From assembly GCA_015065395.1 (NCBI GenBank), contig SVQJ01000028.1, forward strand, positions 1-14,538: a DNA stretch of 14,538 bases, given 5' to 3'. Each line of letters opens with the position of its first letter. The stretch's first letter is position 1. This document shows positions 6,712 through 14,155 of this stretch, in pieces. The stretch is from Oscillospiraceae bacterium (lineage in GTDB: Bacteria > Bacillota > Clostridia > Oscillospirales > CAG-272). The notes under the pieces are model-generated. The model saw only the letters and a program-made list of their open reading frames with translations, did not search any database and was not told where the DNA came from. The position numbers and the translations under genes are program-made.

Positions 6712-7923
6712 ATGAAACTGACTGTAAATGCAAAGGGCTTGCATGGAACGGTTCCTGCCATAGCATCAAAATCCATGGCACACAGATTGCTCATTTGCAG
6801 TGCCCTTTCGGAGGATCCGTCTCAAATACGCTGTGAGACCCTTTCTGACGATATAAATGCAACGGCATCCTGCTTGAAAAAACTGGGATGCGATCTTACA
6901 TATACTGCAAAAGCATTCTATTGCGCGCCCTCTTCCCGTCCCGAAAGGGCAAGCATTGATTGCGGCGAAAGCGGTTCCACCCTTCGCTTCCTTCTTCCCG
7001 TTACGGCGGCGTTGGGTATCAAAACAAGGGTAGAAATGCATGGCCGTCTCCCGAGCCGCCCCCTTTCGCCCTTGTACGGAGAGCTGTGCACTCACGGATG
7101 TACTCTTTCTCCTGAGGGCTCAAATCCTTTGATCATTTCCGGAAAGCTTCGGGGAGGGATATATACCCTCAGAGCGGATATTTCTTCTCAGTTTATTTCG
7201 GGTCTTCTTTTTGCCCTTCCCCTTTGCGGGGAGGATTCAACTATCATCCTTGAGGGCAAAAGGGAAAGCACCTCGTATATCGAAATGACCCTTCTGGCAC
7301 TTCGCATATACGGAATAAAGATAAATGCAACAGAAAACGGCTATACCGTTCCCGGACGTCAGAAATACCGCTCACCCGGTACCCTCAGCGTTGAGGGGGA
7401 TTGGTCAAACGCCGCATTCTGGCTGGGGGCGGAGGCTTTGGGAGCGCCGCTTACCGTTACGGGACTTGATCCTGACTCCTTGCAGGGTGATCGGGCGGTC
7501 ACCCACGCTCTCGCACTTATCAGAAATGAAGAGCAGAGAGTTATGATAGATGCAGGAGATATTCCTGATCTGGTGCCCATCCTTTCCGTGGTTGCGGCGG
7601 CAACAAAAAAATTGACGGTCATATATAATGCCGGAAGGCTCAGATTGAAGGAAAGCGACAGGATAGAATCAACCCTTGCCCTCCTTCGTGCCATCGGAGC
7701 ATCTGCTACGGCAACAGAGGACGGTCTTCGCATAAAAGGCGATCCTGAAAAGCTGAAAAGCGGCGGTGTGGTGGACAGTGTCAATGACCACCGTATCGCA
7801 ATGGCTGCAGCGATCGCATCCTTTGCGGCAGGCAACGTCACGATCCTCGGTGCAGAAGCGGTCCGTAAATCATATCCCGGCTTTTGGGATGATTTTCGCA
7901 GGCTTGGCGGAAGCGTGCAATAA
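6712..7923 (+). CDS. aroA: EPSP synthase (3-phosphoshikimate 1-carboxyvinyltransferase)
   Basis: Transfers the enolpyruvyl group from PEP to shikimate-3-phosphate; the target of glyphosate. Its 403 residues carry KSMAHR (20-25) for the shikimate-3-phosphate/PEP site, GESGSTLRFL (85-94), DISSQFISGLLFALP (156-170), the catalytic-type aspartate in DIPDLVP (D286), RLKESDRI (311-318), NDHRIAMA (359-366) and KSYPGFWDDFRRLGG near the C-terminus. It is slightly shorter than the E. coli enzyme (427) but all core motifs are present. The glyphosate-site loop differs from the enterobacterial LGNAGTAMRP form; I would not assign a sensitivity class from sequence alone. The GAGGG ribosome site lies inside the end of aroB. 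Confidence 0.96.
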   Translation: MKLTVNAKGLHGTVPAIASKSMAHRLLICSALSEDPSQIRCETLSDDINATASCLKKLGCDLTYTAKAFYCAPSSRPERASIDCGESGSTLRFLLPVTAALGIKTRVEMHGRLPSRPLSPLYGELCTHGCTLSPEGSNPLIISGKLRGGIYTLRADISSQFISGLLFALPLCGEDSTIILEGKRESTSYIEMTLLALRIYGIKINATENGYTVPGRQKYRSPGTLSVEGDWSNAAFWLGAEALGAPLTVTGLDPDSLQGDRAVTHALALIRNEEQRVMIDAGDIPDLVPILSVVAAATKKLTVIYNAGRLRLKESDRIESTLALLRAIGASATATEDGLRIKGDPEKLKSGGVVDSVNDHRIAMAAAIASFAAGNVTILGAEAVRKSYPGFWDDFRRLGGSVQ

Positions 7924-7955
7924 TGGGAAGAAATTAATATTACTTTATAAAATTC

Positions 7956-7987
7956 TTTTACTGCTTTTCATAGAGAAGAGGGTAAAA
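7956..7987 (+). promoter_or_regulatory. Possible hairpin just upstream of the aroC ribosome site
   Basis: The 75-base gap between aroA and aroC is the longest inside the operon. It contains TTTTAC (7956-7961) pairing with GTAAAA (7982-7987) around an inner stem CTTTTC/GAGAAG (7964-7969, 7973-7978, one G-U pair) with loop ATA. The outer arm abuts the AAGGAG ribosome site of aroC. It is AT-rich and modest; it could tune aroC translation, mark an mRNA processing site, or be incidental. I found no convincing promoter here. Confidence 0.3.
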
Positions 7988-7998
7988 AAGGAGAAATT

Positions 7999-9072
7999 AT
8001 GTCAAGCACTTACGGAGAAAAGCTGAAAATAACCATATTCGGGCAATCTCATTCACCTGCTATAGGGGTTACCGTAGAAGGAATGCCTGCAGGCTTTGAA
8101 ATAGATATGAAAAAGCTGGGTGCATTCCTTTCGCGCCGCGCACCGGGAAAGGATGATACCTCAACGGGGAGAAAGGAAGGGGATGTGCCCAGATTTCTGT
8201 CAGGTCTTGTGGTCAACACTGTCTGCGGTGCACCGATTACTGCAATAATTGAAAACACGAACATCCGCAGCCATGATTATGATGATCTTCGCGACTGTCC
8301 CCGTCCCGGGCACGCGGATTATACTGCCCGTATCAAATACGGTGAGAGCCATGATATTGCAGGCGGCGGACATTTTTCCGGAAGACTGACTGCTCCCCTT
8401 TGTGTCGCAGGCGGTATTGCATTGCAGATTCTTGAAGGGATGGGCATATATATCGGAGCACATATAGTGCAGATAGGAATGGAAAAGGCTGATCGCTATG
8501 ATCCCGTGAATGTGACGCGGGAGGATATGGCGATCCTACAAACATTTCCCGTTCGCAGCCATGATGAGGAAGAGCGCTTTCGCCGCGAGATCACTGCGGC
8601 AAAGGCGGAGGGTGATTCCGTGGGCGGTATGATCGAATGCTGTGCTATCGGAATTCCCGGCGGAGTCGGCGACCCTATGTTTGACGGGATGGAAAACAGG
8701 ATCGGAAGGATAGTTTTCGGAATTCCTGCGGTCAAGGGGCTTGAATTCGGTGCCGGAATGGAATATGCCTCTATGAAAGGAAGCCGATCCAATGATGCTT
8801 TCTTTGTGAATGACGGTAAAATAGAGACCAAAACCAATAATTCGGGTGGGATCCTCGGCGGTATCACTAACGGAATGCCTCTTGTGTTCCGCGCGGCGAT
8901 AAAGCCCACTCCTTCTATATCAATGGAGCAGGACAGTGTTTCCCTCTCAGAAATGAAGGATAAAAAGCTTTCTGTAAAAGGGCGCCACGATCCTTGTATC
9001 GTCCCGAGGGCTGTTCCCGTTATGGAAGCGGCAACGGCAATAGCTGTGCTGGATGCGATCCTTTGCAAATAA
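7999..9072 (+). CDS. aroC: Chorismate synthase
   Basis: Last common step: 1,4-elimination of phosphate from EPSP to chorismate, needing reduced FMN. The 357 residues include GQSHSPAIGV (15-24), RRAPGK...GRKEGD (46-62), RPGHADYTARIKYG (102-115), GGGHFSGRLTA (122-132), GSRSNDAF, NSGGILGGITNG and RHDPCIVPRAVPVMEA, all expected. The first signature reads GQSHS rather than the usual GESHG; the histidine is retained and I recall this variant from other clostridia. ATG 7999 is preceded by AAGGAG five bases upstream. pheA follows after 31 bases. Confidence 0.97.
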   Translation: MSSTYGEKLKITIFGQSHSPAIGVTVEGMPAGFEIDMKKLGAFLSRRAPGKDDTSTGRKEGDVPRFLSGLVVNTVCGAPITAIIENTNIRSHDYDDLRDCPRPGHADYTARIKYGESHDIAGGGHFSGRLTAPLCVAGGIALQILEGMGIYIGAHIVQIGMEKADRYDPVNVTREDMAILQTFPVRSHDEEERFRREITAAKAEGDSVGGMIECCAIGIPGGVGDPMFDGMENRIGRIVFGIPAVKGLEFGAGMEYASMKGSRSNDAFFVNDGKIETKTNNSGGILGGITNGMPLVFRAAIKPTPSISMEQDSVSLSEMKDKKLSVKGRHDPCIVPRAVPVMEAATAIAVLDAILCK

Positions 9073-9103
9073 GAAACATAGCTTCTCAAAAAGGAGATAA
9101 AAA

Positions 9104-10243
9104 ATGGATCTGAACGATCTTAGACTTGAAATAGATAAAATAGATCGGGAAATGGTAGAGCTGTTTTGTAAAAGAATGGCGATATCCGTTAAAGTATCCC
9201 AGTATAAGATAGAGAATTCTCTCCCTGTGCTTGATGCAAACCGTGAGAGAAAAAAGCTTGCCAAAATATCGGAAATGGCAGGCGAGGATATGGCAAGCTA
9301 TGCAAGGACCTTGTATAATACTATTTTTGATCTTTCCCGTGCTGAGCAGGAAAAATATATGCATCCTACCTCTCCCACAGCAGAGAAGATCAAAAGAGCT
9401 ATTGAAACAACTCCCAAGATATTCCCCGATTATGCAACTGTTGCCTGCCAGGGTGTTGAGGGGGCATATTCACAGATAGCCGCCGAAAAGCTTTTCAAGG
9501 TCCCCGATATAAGCTATTACGGAGAATTTGAGGATGTTTTTATAGCTGTCAAGGAGGGAAGGGCGGATTATGGCGTTCTTCCACTTGAAAACAGCACGGC
9601 GGGTAGCGTTAATATGGTCTACGATCTTATGATGAAATATAATTTTTTCATAGTAAGACAGACGCGAGTACATATTGACCATCAGCTTCTTGCCAAAAAG
9701 GGCACTAGGGCAGAGGATATAAAGGAGGTATTCTCCCATCCTCAGGCGATCAGCCAATGCGCGGATTTTCTGAGGGAGCTGGGGGTTAAGGTCACTCCCT
9801 GTCAAAATACCGCTGCGGCGGCAAAAATGGTGGCAAAAAGCGAGCGGGATGATATAGCAGCCCTTTCCTCGCGCTCCTGTGCTTCACTTTATAATCTGGA
9901 TATAATCGGCTCCTCCGTTCAGGATAAGGGAAATAACCATACAAGATTTATCTGCATATCAAAAAAGAGAGAAATATATCCGGGAGCGGACAAGACCAGC
10001 ATAATGGCTGTCACTCCTCACCGTCCGGGTGCGCTTTTCAGAGTTATGTCCCGATTTAATGCTTTAGGTATCAACCTTGCAAAGCTGGAAAGCCGGCCGA
10101 TACCTGACAGAGATTTTGAATTCATGTTCTATTTCGATCTTGAAACCAGCGTTTATTCTCCTGAGTTTTTGCAGCTTATCTGCGAGCTTGATTTCGTTTG
10201 CGAGGATTTTCGCTATCTCGGCTCATATTCGGAAGTAATATAA
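9104..10243 (+). CDS. pheA: Bifunctional chorismate mutase / prephenate dehydratase with ACT domain
   Basis: The P-protein converts chorismate to prephenate and then phenylpyruvate. The 379 residues have three parts. An AroQ-type chorismate mutase (about 1-90) carries R7, R24, K35, D44, R47, E48, S78 and Q82, matching the E. coli active-site set. A prephenate dehydratase (about 110-285) has ENSTAGSV (162-169) and NHTRF (278-282, the catalytic TRF). A C-terminal ACT domain (about 298-375) has GALFRV and ESRP (329-332), the motifs linked to Phe binding and feedback inhibition. It is the only chorismate mutase in the window, so TyrA must use prephenate made here. ATG 9104 has AAGGAG upstream. 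The neighbouring aroE/K starts 19 bases after its stop. Confidence 0.96.
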   Translation: MDLNDLRLEIDKIDREMVELFCKRMAISVKVSQYKIENSLPVLDANRERKKLAKISEMAGEDMASYARTLYNTIFDLSRAEQEKYMHPTSPTAEKIKRAIETTPKIFPDYATVACQGVEGAYSQIAAEKLFKVPDISYYGEFEDVFIAVKEGRADYGVLPLENSTAGSVNMVYDLMMKYNFFIVRQTRVHIDHQLLAKKGTRAEDIKEVFSHPQAISQCADFLRELGVKVTPCQNTAAAAKMVAKSERDDIAALSSRSCASLYNLDIIGSSVQDKGNNHTRFICISKKREIYPGADKTSIMAVTPHRPGALFRVMSRFNALGINLAKLESRPIPDRDFEFMFYFDLETSVYSPEFLQLICELDFVCEDFRYLGSYSEVI

Positions 10244-10262
10244 ACACTGAAAGGAACAAAAA

Positions 10263-11501
10263 ATGTATTACGGACTTTTGGGGGAGCATCTTTCTCACAG
10301 CTATTCTCCTCTTATCCACTCAATGCTGGGTGATTACGAATATCGCCTCATAGAAAAGGCTCCAGAGGATGTGGAGGATTTTATCAGAAACGGAGAGTTT
10401 GGTGCGATCAATGTAACCATACCCTATAAAAAAGCTGTTATTCCCTATCTTGATGAGCTTTCCGAGAGAGCGGAGAAGATAGGAAGTGTGAACGTGGTCG
10501 TACGCCGTCCGGACGGAACACTTTTCGGCGATAACTCGGATTACGGCGGATTCGCTTCCCTTGTGAGAAAGTCGAAGATACGCATCAAGGGAAAAAAGGT
10601 TATCGTTTTGGGTGACGGCGGCGCATCTTTAACCGTTCAGACGGTTCTTAGGGATATGGGTGCCGCAAACGTTACGGTTATCTCTCTTTTCACCGAAGAT
10701 AATTATGAAAATATCGATAAGCACGCAGATGCGGATGTAATCGTTAATGCGACCCCGGTGGGAATGTATCCGAAGTGCGGAGAGAGGCTCGTGGATCTTA
10801 GTGTTTTTTCTCGTCTTTCCGGTGTCATTGATGTTATTTATAATCCCCAGAAAACAGCCTTTATTCTTGATGCCGAAGAGAGAGGGATCCCTGCTTTGGG
10901 CGGTCTTCACATGCTGGTGGCGCAGGCTGTTGTTGCGTACGAGATGTTTTTCTCCTGCAAGGCAGACCCGGGTATCACAGATAAGATAGAGAGAAAAATA
11001 TCCGCAATGATGAAAAATGTTACTCTTATCGGTATGCCCGGATGCGGAAAGACATCTGTTGGAAAGCGTATTGCCGCGCTGACAGGCAGAGAGTTTATTG
11101 ATATTGACGAAGAGATCGTCAAGGAAGAGGGAAAGAGTATTCCCGAGATTTTTGCTGAAGGCGGAGAAGATGCCTTTCGCCGGATCGAAACACGCATTAC
11201 TGCTCGGGTGTGCCAAAAGAGCGGCTGTATTATATCAACAGGGGGCGGAGTAGTGACCAGACCCGAAAATCGCCGCCATCTTTGGCAGAATTCAACGGTG
11301 GTTTATGTTCACAGAGAGCTTTCCCGGCTTGCTACAGAGGGGCGGCCTCTTTCGGGGGAACGGGGAGTTGAGGCATTGGCAAGAGAGAGAATGCCGCTTT
11401 ATAATAGTTATTCCCATATAAGGGTGCTTAATACAGGTATCAATGGAACCGCATGGGAAATTATCAGAAATCTGCATTTGCAAGTGAAAAGAGGTAAATA
11501 A
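10263..11501 (+). CDS. aroEK: Shikimate dehydrogenase-shikimate kinase fusion
   Basis: One uninterrupted 412-residue frame encodes two enzymes. Residues 1 to about 245 are shikimate dehydrogenase (3-dehydroshikimate to shikimate, NADPH): SHSYSPLIHS (11-20), INVTIPYK with the catalytic-type K56, GDNSDYGG (D93), nucleotide motif VLGDGGAS (115-122), VNATPVGMYP (161-170) and GLHMLVAQAV. Residues from about 251 are shikimate kinase (phosphorylates shikimate 3-OH): Walker A GMPGCGKTSVGK (257-268), IDIDEEI (D280, D282), FRRIE, GGGVV (327-331), lid RPLS (361-364) and RMPLYNSY. The linker is short (about 232-250). The enzymes catalyse consecutive steps, so fusion fixes 1:1 stoichiometry. Both halves look catalytically complete. 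The dehydrogenase half is a little shorter than free AroE (about 270). AAAGGA precedes the ATG. Confidence 0.94.
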   Translation: MYYGLLGEHLSHSYSPLIHSMLGDYEYRLIEKAPEDVEDFIRNGEFGAINVTIPYKKAVIPYLDELSERAEKIGSVNVVVRRPDGTLFGDNSDYGGFASLVRKSKIRIKGKKVIVLGDGGASLTVQTVLRDMGAANVTVISLFTEDNYENIDKHADADVIVNATPVGMYPKCGERLVDLSVFSRLSGVIDVIYNPQKTAFILDAEERGIPALGGLHMLVAQAVVAYEMFFSCKADPGITDKIERKISAMMKNVTLIGMPGCGKTSVGKRIAALTGREFIDIDEEIVKEEGKSIPEIFAEGGEDAFRRIETRITARVCQKSGCIISTGGGVVTRPENRRHLWQNSTVVYVHRELSRLATEGRPLSGERGVEALARERMPLYNSYSHIRVLNTGINGTAWEIIRNLHLQVKRGK

Positions 11502-11506
11502 TATCC

Positions 11507-11938
11507 ATGAAGCTTCTTATTATAAACGGACCCAATCTTAATCTTTTGGGGCTTCGCGAGCCCGATATATACGGAAACCGTAGTTATGAAAGCCTTTGCG
11601 CCTTTATCGGAGATGCTTGCAAAGCCGAGGGTATAGAGTATAAGCTTTTTCAATCAAATCATGAGGGTGCAATAGTTGACGAGATACAGGGAGCATACGG
11701 TGTCTTTGACGGTATTGTCATCAACCCTGCGGCATATACCCACACAAGTGTTGCTATTCTTGATGCGTTGAAGGCAGTTGAGATCCCTGCGGCAGAGGTG
11801 CATCTTTCGGATATCAATTCCCGTGAGGAGTTCCGTCGCCATTCATATATTTCCCTTGCTGCGAAAATAACGATATGCGGAAAGGGCTTTGAAGGTTATA
11901 AAGAAGCAATACTCTTTTTGAAGGATTATTTGAAATGA
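11507..11938 (+). CDS. aroQ: Type II 3-dehydroquinate dehydratase
   Basis: Third shikimate step: dehydration of 3-dehydroquinate to 3-dehydroshikimate by the small dodecameric type II enzyme. The 143 residues are standard. Motifs are NGPNLNLLG (7-15), R17 and Y22 in LREPDIYG (the catalytic loop), QSNHEG (49-54), NPAAYTHTS (N74) and EVHLSDINSREEFR (H99, R110). It starts five bases after aroE/K, whose last codons hold its GAGGT ribosome site, and its end overlaps the next gene by four bases (ATGA). It completes the set of seven shikimate-pathway activities in this operon. Confidence 0.96.
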   Translation: MKLLIINGPNLNLLGLREPDIYGNRSYESLCAFIGDACKAEGIEYKLFQSNHEGAIVDEIQGAYGVFDGIVINPAAYTHTSVAILDALKAVEIPAAEVHLSDINSREEFRRHSYISLAAKITICGKGFEGYKEAILFLKDYLK

Positions 11939-12723
11939 TTTTTGATATCCATACACATTGTTTCCCGGACAGGCTTGCAAAAAGTGCAATAGAAAAGCTT
12001 GCTCATGCTTCCGGAGGACTTGCTCCTTTTTTTGACGGAACCTTTGATGGACTGTGTGATTTTATGAAAAAGGAAGGCGTTGATGGTTTTTGTGTGCAGA
12101 ATATTGCAACAAACCCAAGGCAGATGCATAATGTTAACGATTTTGCCGCATCCTGCCAAAGAGAAAACGTGTTTCCCTTCGGGTGCGTTCATCCGGATGC
12201 TCCCGATGCTCTGGAAGAGCTTTTCAGAATAAAAGAAATGGGGCTTCGCGGAATTAAGCTTCATCCGGATTATCAGGGTTTTTTTGTGGATGATAAAAAA
12301 ATGATTCCAATATATAAAAAAGCCTCGGAACTTGGACTTATCATTCTTTTCCATGCAGGCGAGGATTACGGATTTGCACCGCCATATCACTGTATGCCGG
12401 AGAATTTGGAAAGGGCGCTTCTGCATATTGATACGCCTGTTATTGCCGCACATTACGGCGGACAGGGTGTTGGCGATGAAGTCCTTTCGCGTCTTTGCGG
12501 AAAAGAGGTGTACTTTGATGTTTCCTTCGGGTATTCCACACGCCCAAAGGCACAGGCACAGGCTATTATAGAAAAACACGGCAGTGAAAAAATACTTTTT
12601 GGCTCTGACTGTCCATGGCATTCACCTGAAATGGAATTGCGTCTGCTCTTATCCTTTGGACTGTCCCAAAATGAAATGGATGATATCTGTTATAATAATG
12701 CCAAAAAGCTTTTAGGATTCTGA
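11935..12723 (+). CDS. Amidohydrolase-superfamily (amidohydrolase_2-like) protein, function unknown
   Basis: A 262-residue TIM-barrel metal-dependent hydrolase. Visible metal-site motifs are DIHTH (H6, H8), GIKLHPDYQ (H110), ILFHAGED (H140), AAHYGG (H173) and LFGSDCPW (D225), which is the usual amidohydrolase series. The family includes hydrolases and also non-oxidative decarboxylases of aromatic acids (ACMSD/gamma-resorcylate type), so a link to aromatic metabolism is conceivable but unproven. It overlaps aroQ by ATGA, is last in the operon, and is followed by the operon terminator, so it should be co-regulated with Phe/Tyr synthesis. I cannot assign a substrate. It is not needed for any known shikimate step. 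Confidence 0.85.
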   Translation: MIFDIHTHCFPDRLAKSAIEKLAHASGGLAPFFDGTFDGLCDFMKKEGVDGFCVQNIATNPRQMHNVNDFAASCQRENVFPFGCVHPDAPDALEELFRIKEMGLRGIKLHPDYQGFFVDDKKMIPIYKKASELGLIILFHAGEDYGFAPPYHCMPENLERALLHIDTPVIAAHYGGQGVGDEVLSRLCGKEVYFDVSFGYSTRPKAQAQAIIEKHGSEKILFGSDCPWHSPEMELRLLLSFGLSQNEMDDICYNNAKKLLGF

Positions 12724-12796
12724 GTGAGCATTTTTGTCTTGCGGTTTACGGAAAAGTGTTGCAAAAGCAACGCTCAAATTATTGTTTGCAGCAAAA

Positions 12797-12837
12797 AAGC
12801 CTTGGAAAAGCATTGTTTTGATGCTTTTCCAAGGCTT
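12797..12837. terminator. Bidirectional terminator between the aro operon and the serine hydrolase
   Basis: A perfect 17-bp inverted repeat (12797-12813 and 12821-12837) with a 7-base loop. On the minus strand it is followed by six T counting the stem end, a strong terminator for the serine hydrolase gene. On the plus strand the tail is GTCTTTTC, weaker but adequate for the aro operon. Its position between convergent genes supports two-way use. The flanks 12724-12796 and 12838-12882 show nothing else. Confidence 0.9.
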
Positions 12838-12882
12838 GTCTTTTCAATATATGCTCTTTTCTGTTTTCAGTCAGCTCAAACT

Positions 12883-14031
12883 TCATTCATCAATACATGA
12901 ATAAAGAACGTTACGTATTCTCGGGAGAACATAGTCCTCCTGGTTGTTTATCATGTGGTGGGCATAGAAGAGGGCAAGTTTATTATCGGGGTCGATGATG
13001 GCAACTCCGCCCGCGGCACCTGTCCATCCGAACTCTCCCTTGGGAGAGGAAGATCCTCCTCCCATGGGATCGTACATGGTTCGCACGCCCAGACCGTAGT
13101 TATATCCTTTGAGATGTCCCCAATCAAGGCTTTTTACCTGATTTGAAGAAAGGAAGGGGGATCTCATGAGATCCACGGTACGGGAGGCGAGTATCCTTTT
13201 GCCGCTTGGCAATTTGCCTTTGTTTGCAAGCACGGACATTATCTTTGCGATCTCATCAACGGTAGATACAACTCCCGCTCCGCCGCTGCAGTATCTGTCG
13301 CCGAAAATGGCCCAGTTGTCCTGAGACCAATTTTTTTCAAAGCATCCCTTTTCATCGTTATAGCAGTATTGCACTGCCATTTCATCTCTATAGGCTTCAT
13401 CAAGCCCGTAGGCTGTCTTTTCAAGCCCAAGGGGATCAAAGATACGTTCCTTTGCAAGCTCTCCTAAAGTTTTGCCGGAAATTGCTTCAATTACGGCGCC
13501 CAGAACGTCGTGGGAAAGTCCGTAGCACCACCGTTCGCCGGGGTGAAAATTCAAAGGCTCTGCCGCAAGAGCGTTCATTATTGTCATAGTGTCGCAATGG
13601 GGCGCGGTGGCATTTCTTGCCGCGGTCATCGAGGGGCTGTCGCAATTATAATCAAGTCCCGATGTCATGGTGAAGAGATCCCCCACGGTGATCTCTCTCT
13701 TTGCGCTGACTATGATCTCGTTGCCGTCACAGTCTCTTTCCTTCACTTTCATGTCTGACCATTTGGGCAGATAACGGGAAACGGGATCGTTCAGCGTGAA
13801 TCTTCCTTCCTCCCAAAGGGAAAGGGCGGTAGCGCAGGTTATTATCTTTGAAATGGAGTACATGAACATTCTGTGATGCTCTGCATCCATCTTTATCTTG
13901 TTTTCAACATCTGCATATCCGGAGGCATAGGAGAAAACCTTTTCTCCGTTCATATAGACCCGGCATGCGCATCCCGGGATCCTCCATGAGGTGAGATGGT
14001 CCATAAAGTCTTCGAGCTTTTTGAAATCCAT
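12883..14031 (-). CDS. Serine hydrolase, class C beta-lactamase / penicillin-binding fold
   Basis: A 382-residue protein of the Beta-lactamase (PF00144-type) serine hydrolase family. The family includes D-alanyl-D-alanine carboxypeptidases, esterases and peptidases, and most members are not antibiotic-resistance enzymes. The nucleophile motif SISK (S59, K62), the tyrosine motif CYGLSHD (Y170) and a FGWTGAAGG segment in place of the KTG box are visible, as is DLFTMTSGLDY. There is no signal peptide or membrane segment, so it is probably cytoplasmic. The frame is open to an ATG at 14061, but that codon lies against a strong hairpin, whereas ATG 14031 has AAAGGA 12 bases upstream like other genes here; I chose 14031. 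Substrate unknown. Confidence 0.88.
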   Translation of the reverse strand: MDFKKLEDFMDHLTSWRIPGCACRVYMNGEKVFSYASGYADVENKIKMDAEHHRMFMYSISKIITCATALSLWEEGRFTLNDPVSRYLPKWSDMKVKERDCDGNEIIVSAKREITVGDLFTMTSGLDYNCDSPSMTAARNATAPHCDTMTIMNALAAEPLNFHPGERWCYGLSHDVLGAVIEAISGKTLGELAKERIFDPLGLEKTAYGLDEAYRDEMAVQYCYNDEKGCFEKNWSQDNWAIFGDRYCSGGAGVVSTVDEIAKIMSVLANKGKLPSGKRILASRTVDLMRSPFLSSNQVKSLDWGHLKGYNYGLGVRTMYDPMGGGSSSPKGEFGWTGAAGGVAIIDPDNKLALFYAHHMINNQEDYVLPRIRNVLYSCIDE

Positions 14032-14063
14032 ATTAATGAAATTTCCTTTCTTTCCATGCATTA

Positions 14064-14096
14064 GTGCCTTTCGGCCCGAAAGGAGCCAAAAGGCAC
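14064..14096 (-). other. Strong hairpin upstream of the serine hydrolase gene
   Basis: On the minus-strand RNA, the arms 14096-14085 and 14075-14064 pair over 12 bp including one G-U, with a 9-base loop. An alternative 7-bp pairing (CCTTTCG/CGAAAGG at 14068-14074 and 14077-14083) is nested in it. No T-run follows, so it is a poor terminator. The G-U is C-A on the plus strand, which favours a minus-strand RNA function. It could protect a processed 5' end or terminate the upstream gene weakly. Confidence 0.5.
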
Positions 14097-14114
14097 TGAT
14101 AAGGTATAAGGTTC

Positions 14115-14134
14115 AGCTTAGCCTGCACTAAGCT
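14115..14134. repeat. Small inverted repeat after the 3D-domain gene
   Basis: AGCTTAG (14115-14121) and CTAAGCT (14128-14134) form a perfect 7-bp stem with a 6-base loop, about 20 bases past the stop of the 3D-domain gene. On the minus strand no T-run follows, so termination is uncertain. Confidence 0.35.
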
Positions 14135-14155
14135 TGTGGCGGTACATTTTTTCTG

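Noticed and set aside
12883..14031. Antibiotic-resistance beta-lactamase
   Set aside because: No signal peptide, and the family is dominated by housekeeping esterases/peptidases; nothing in the sequence points to resistance.
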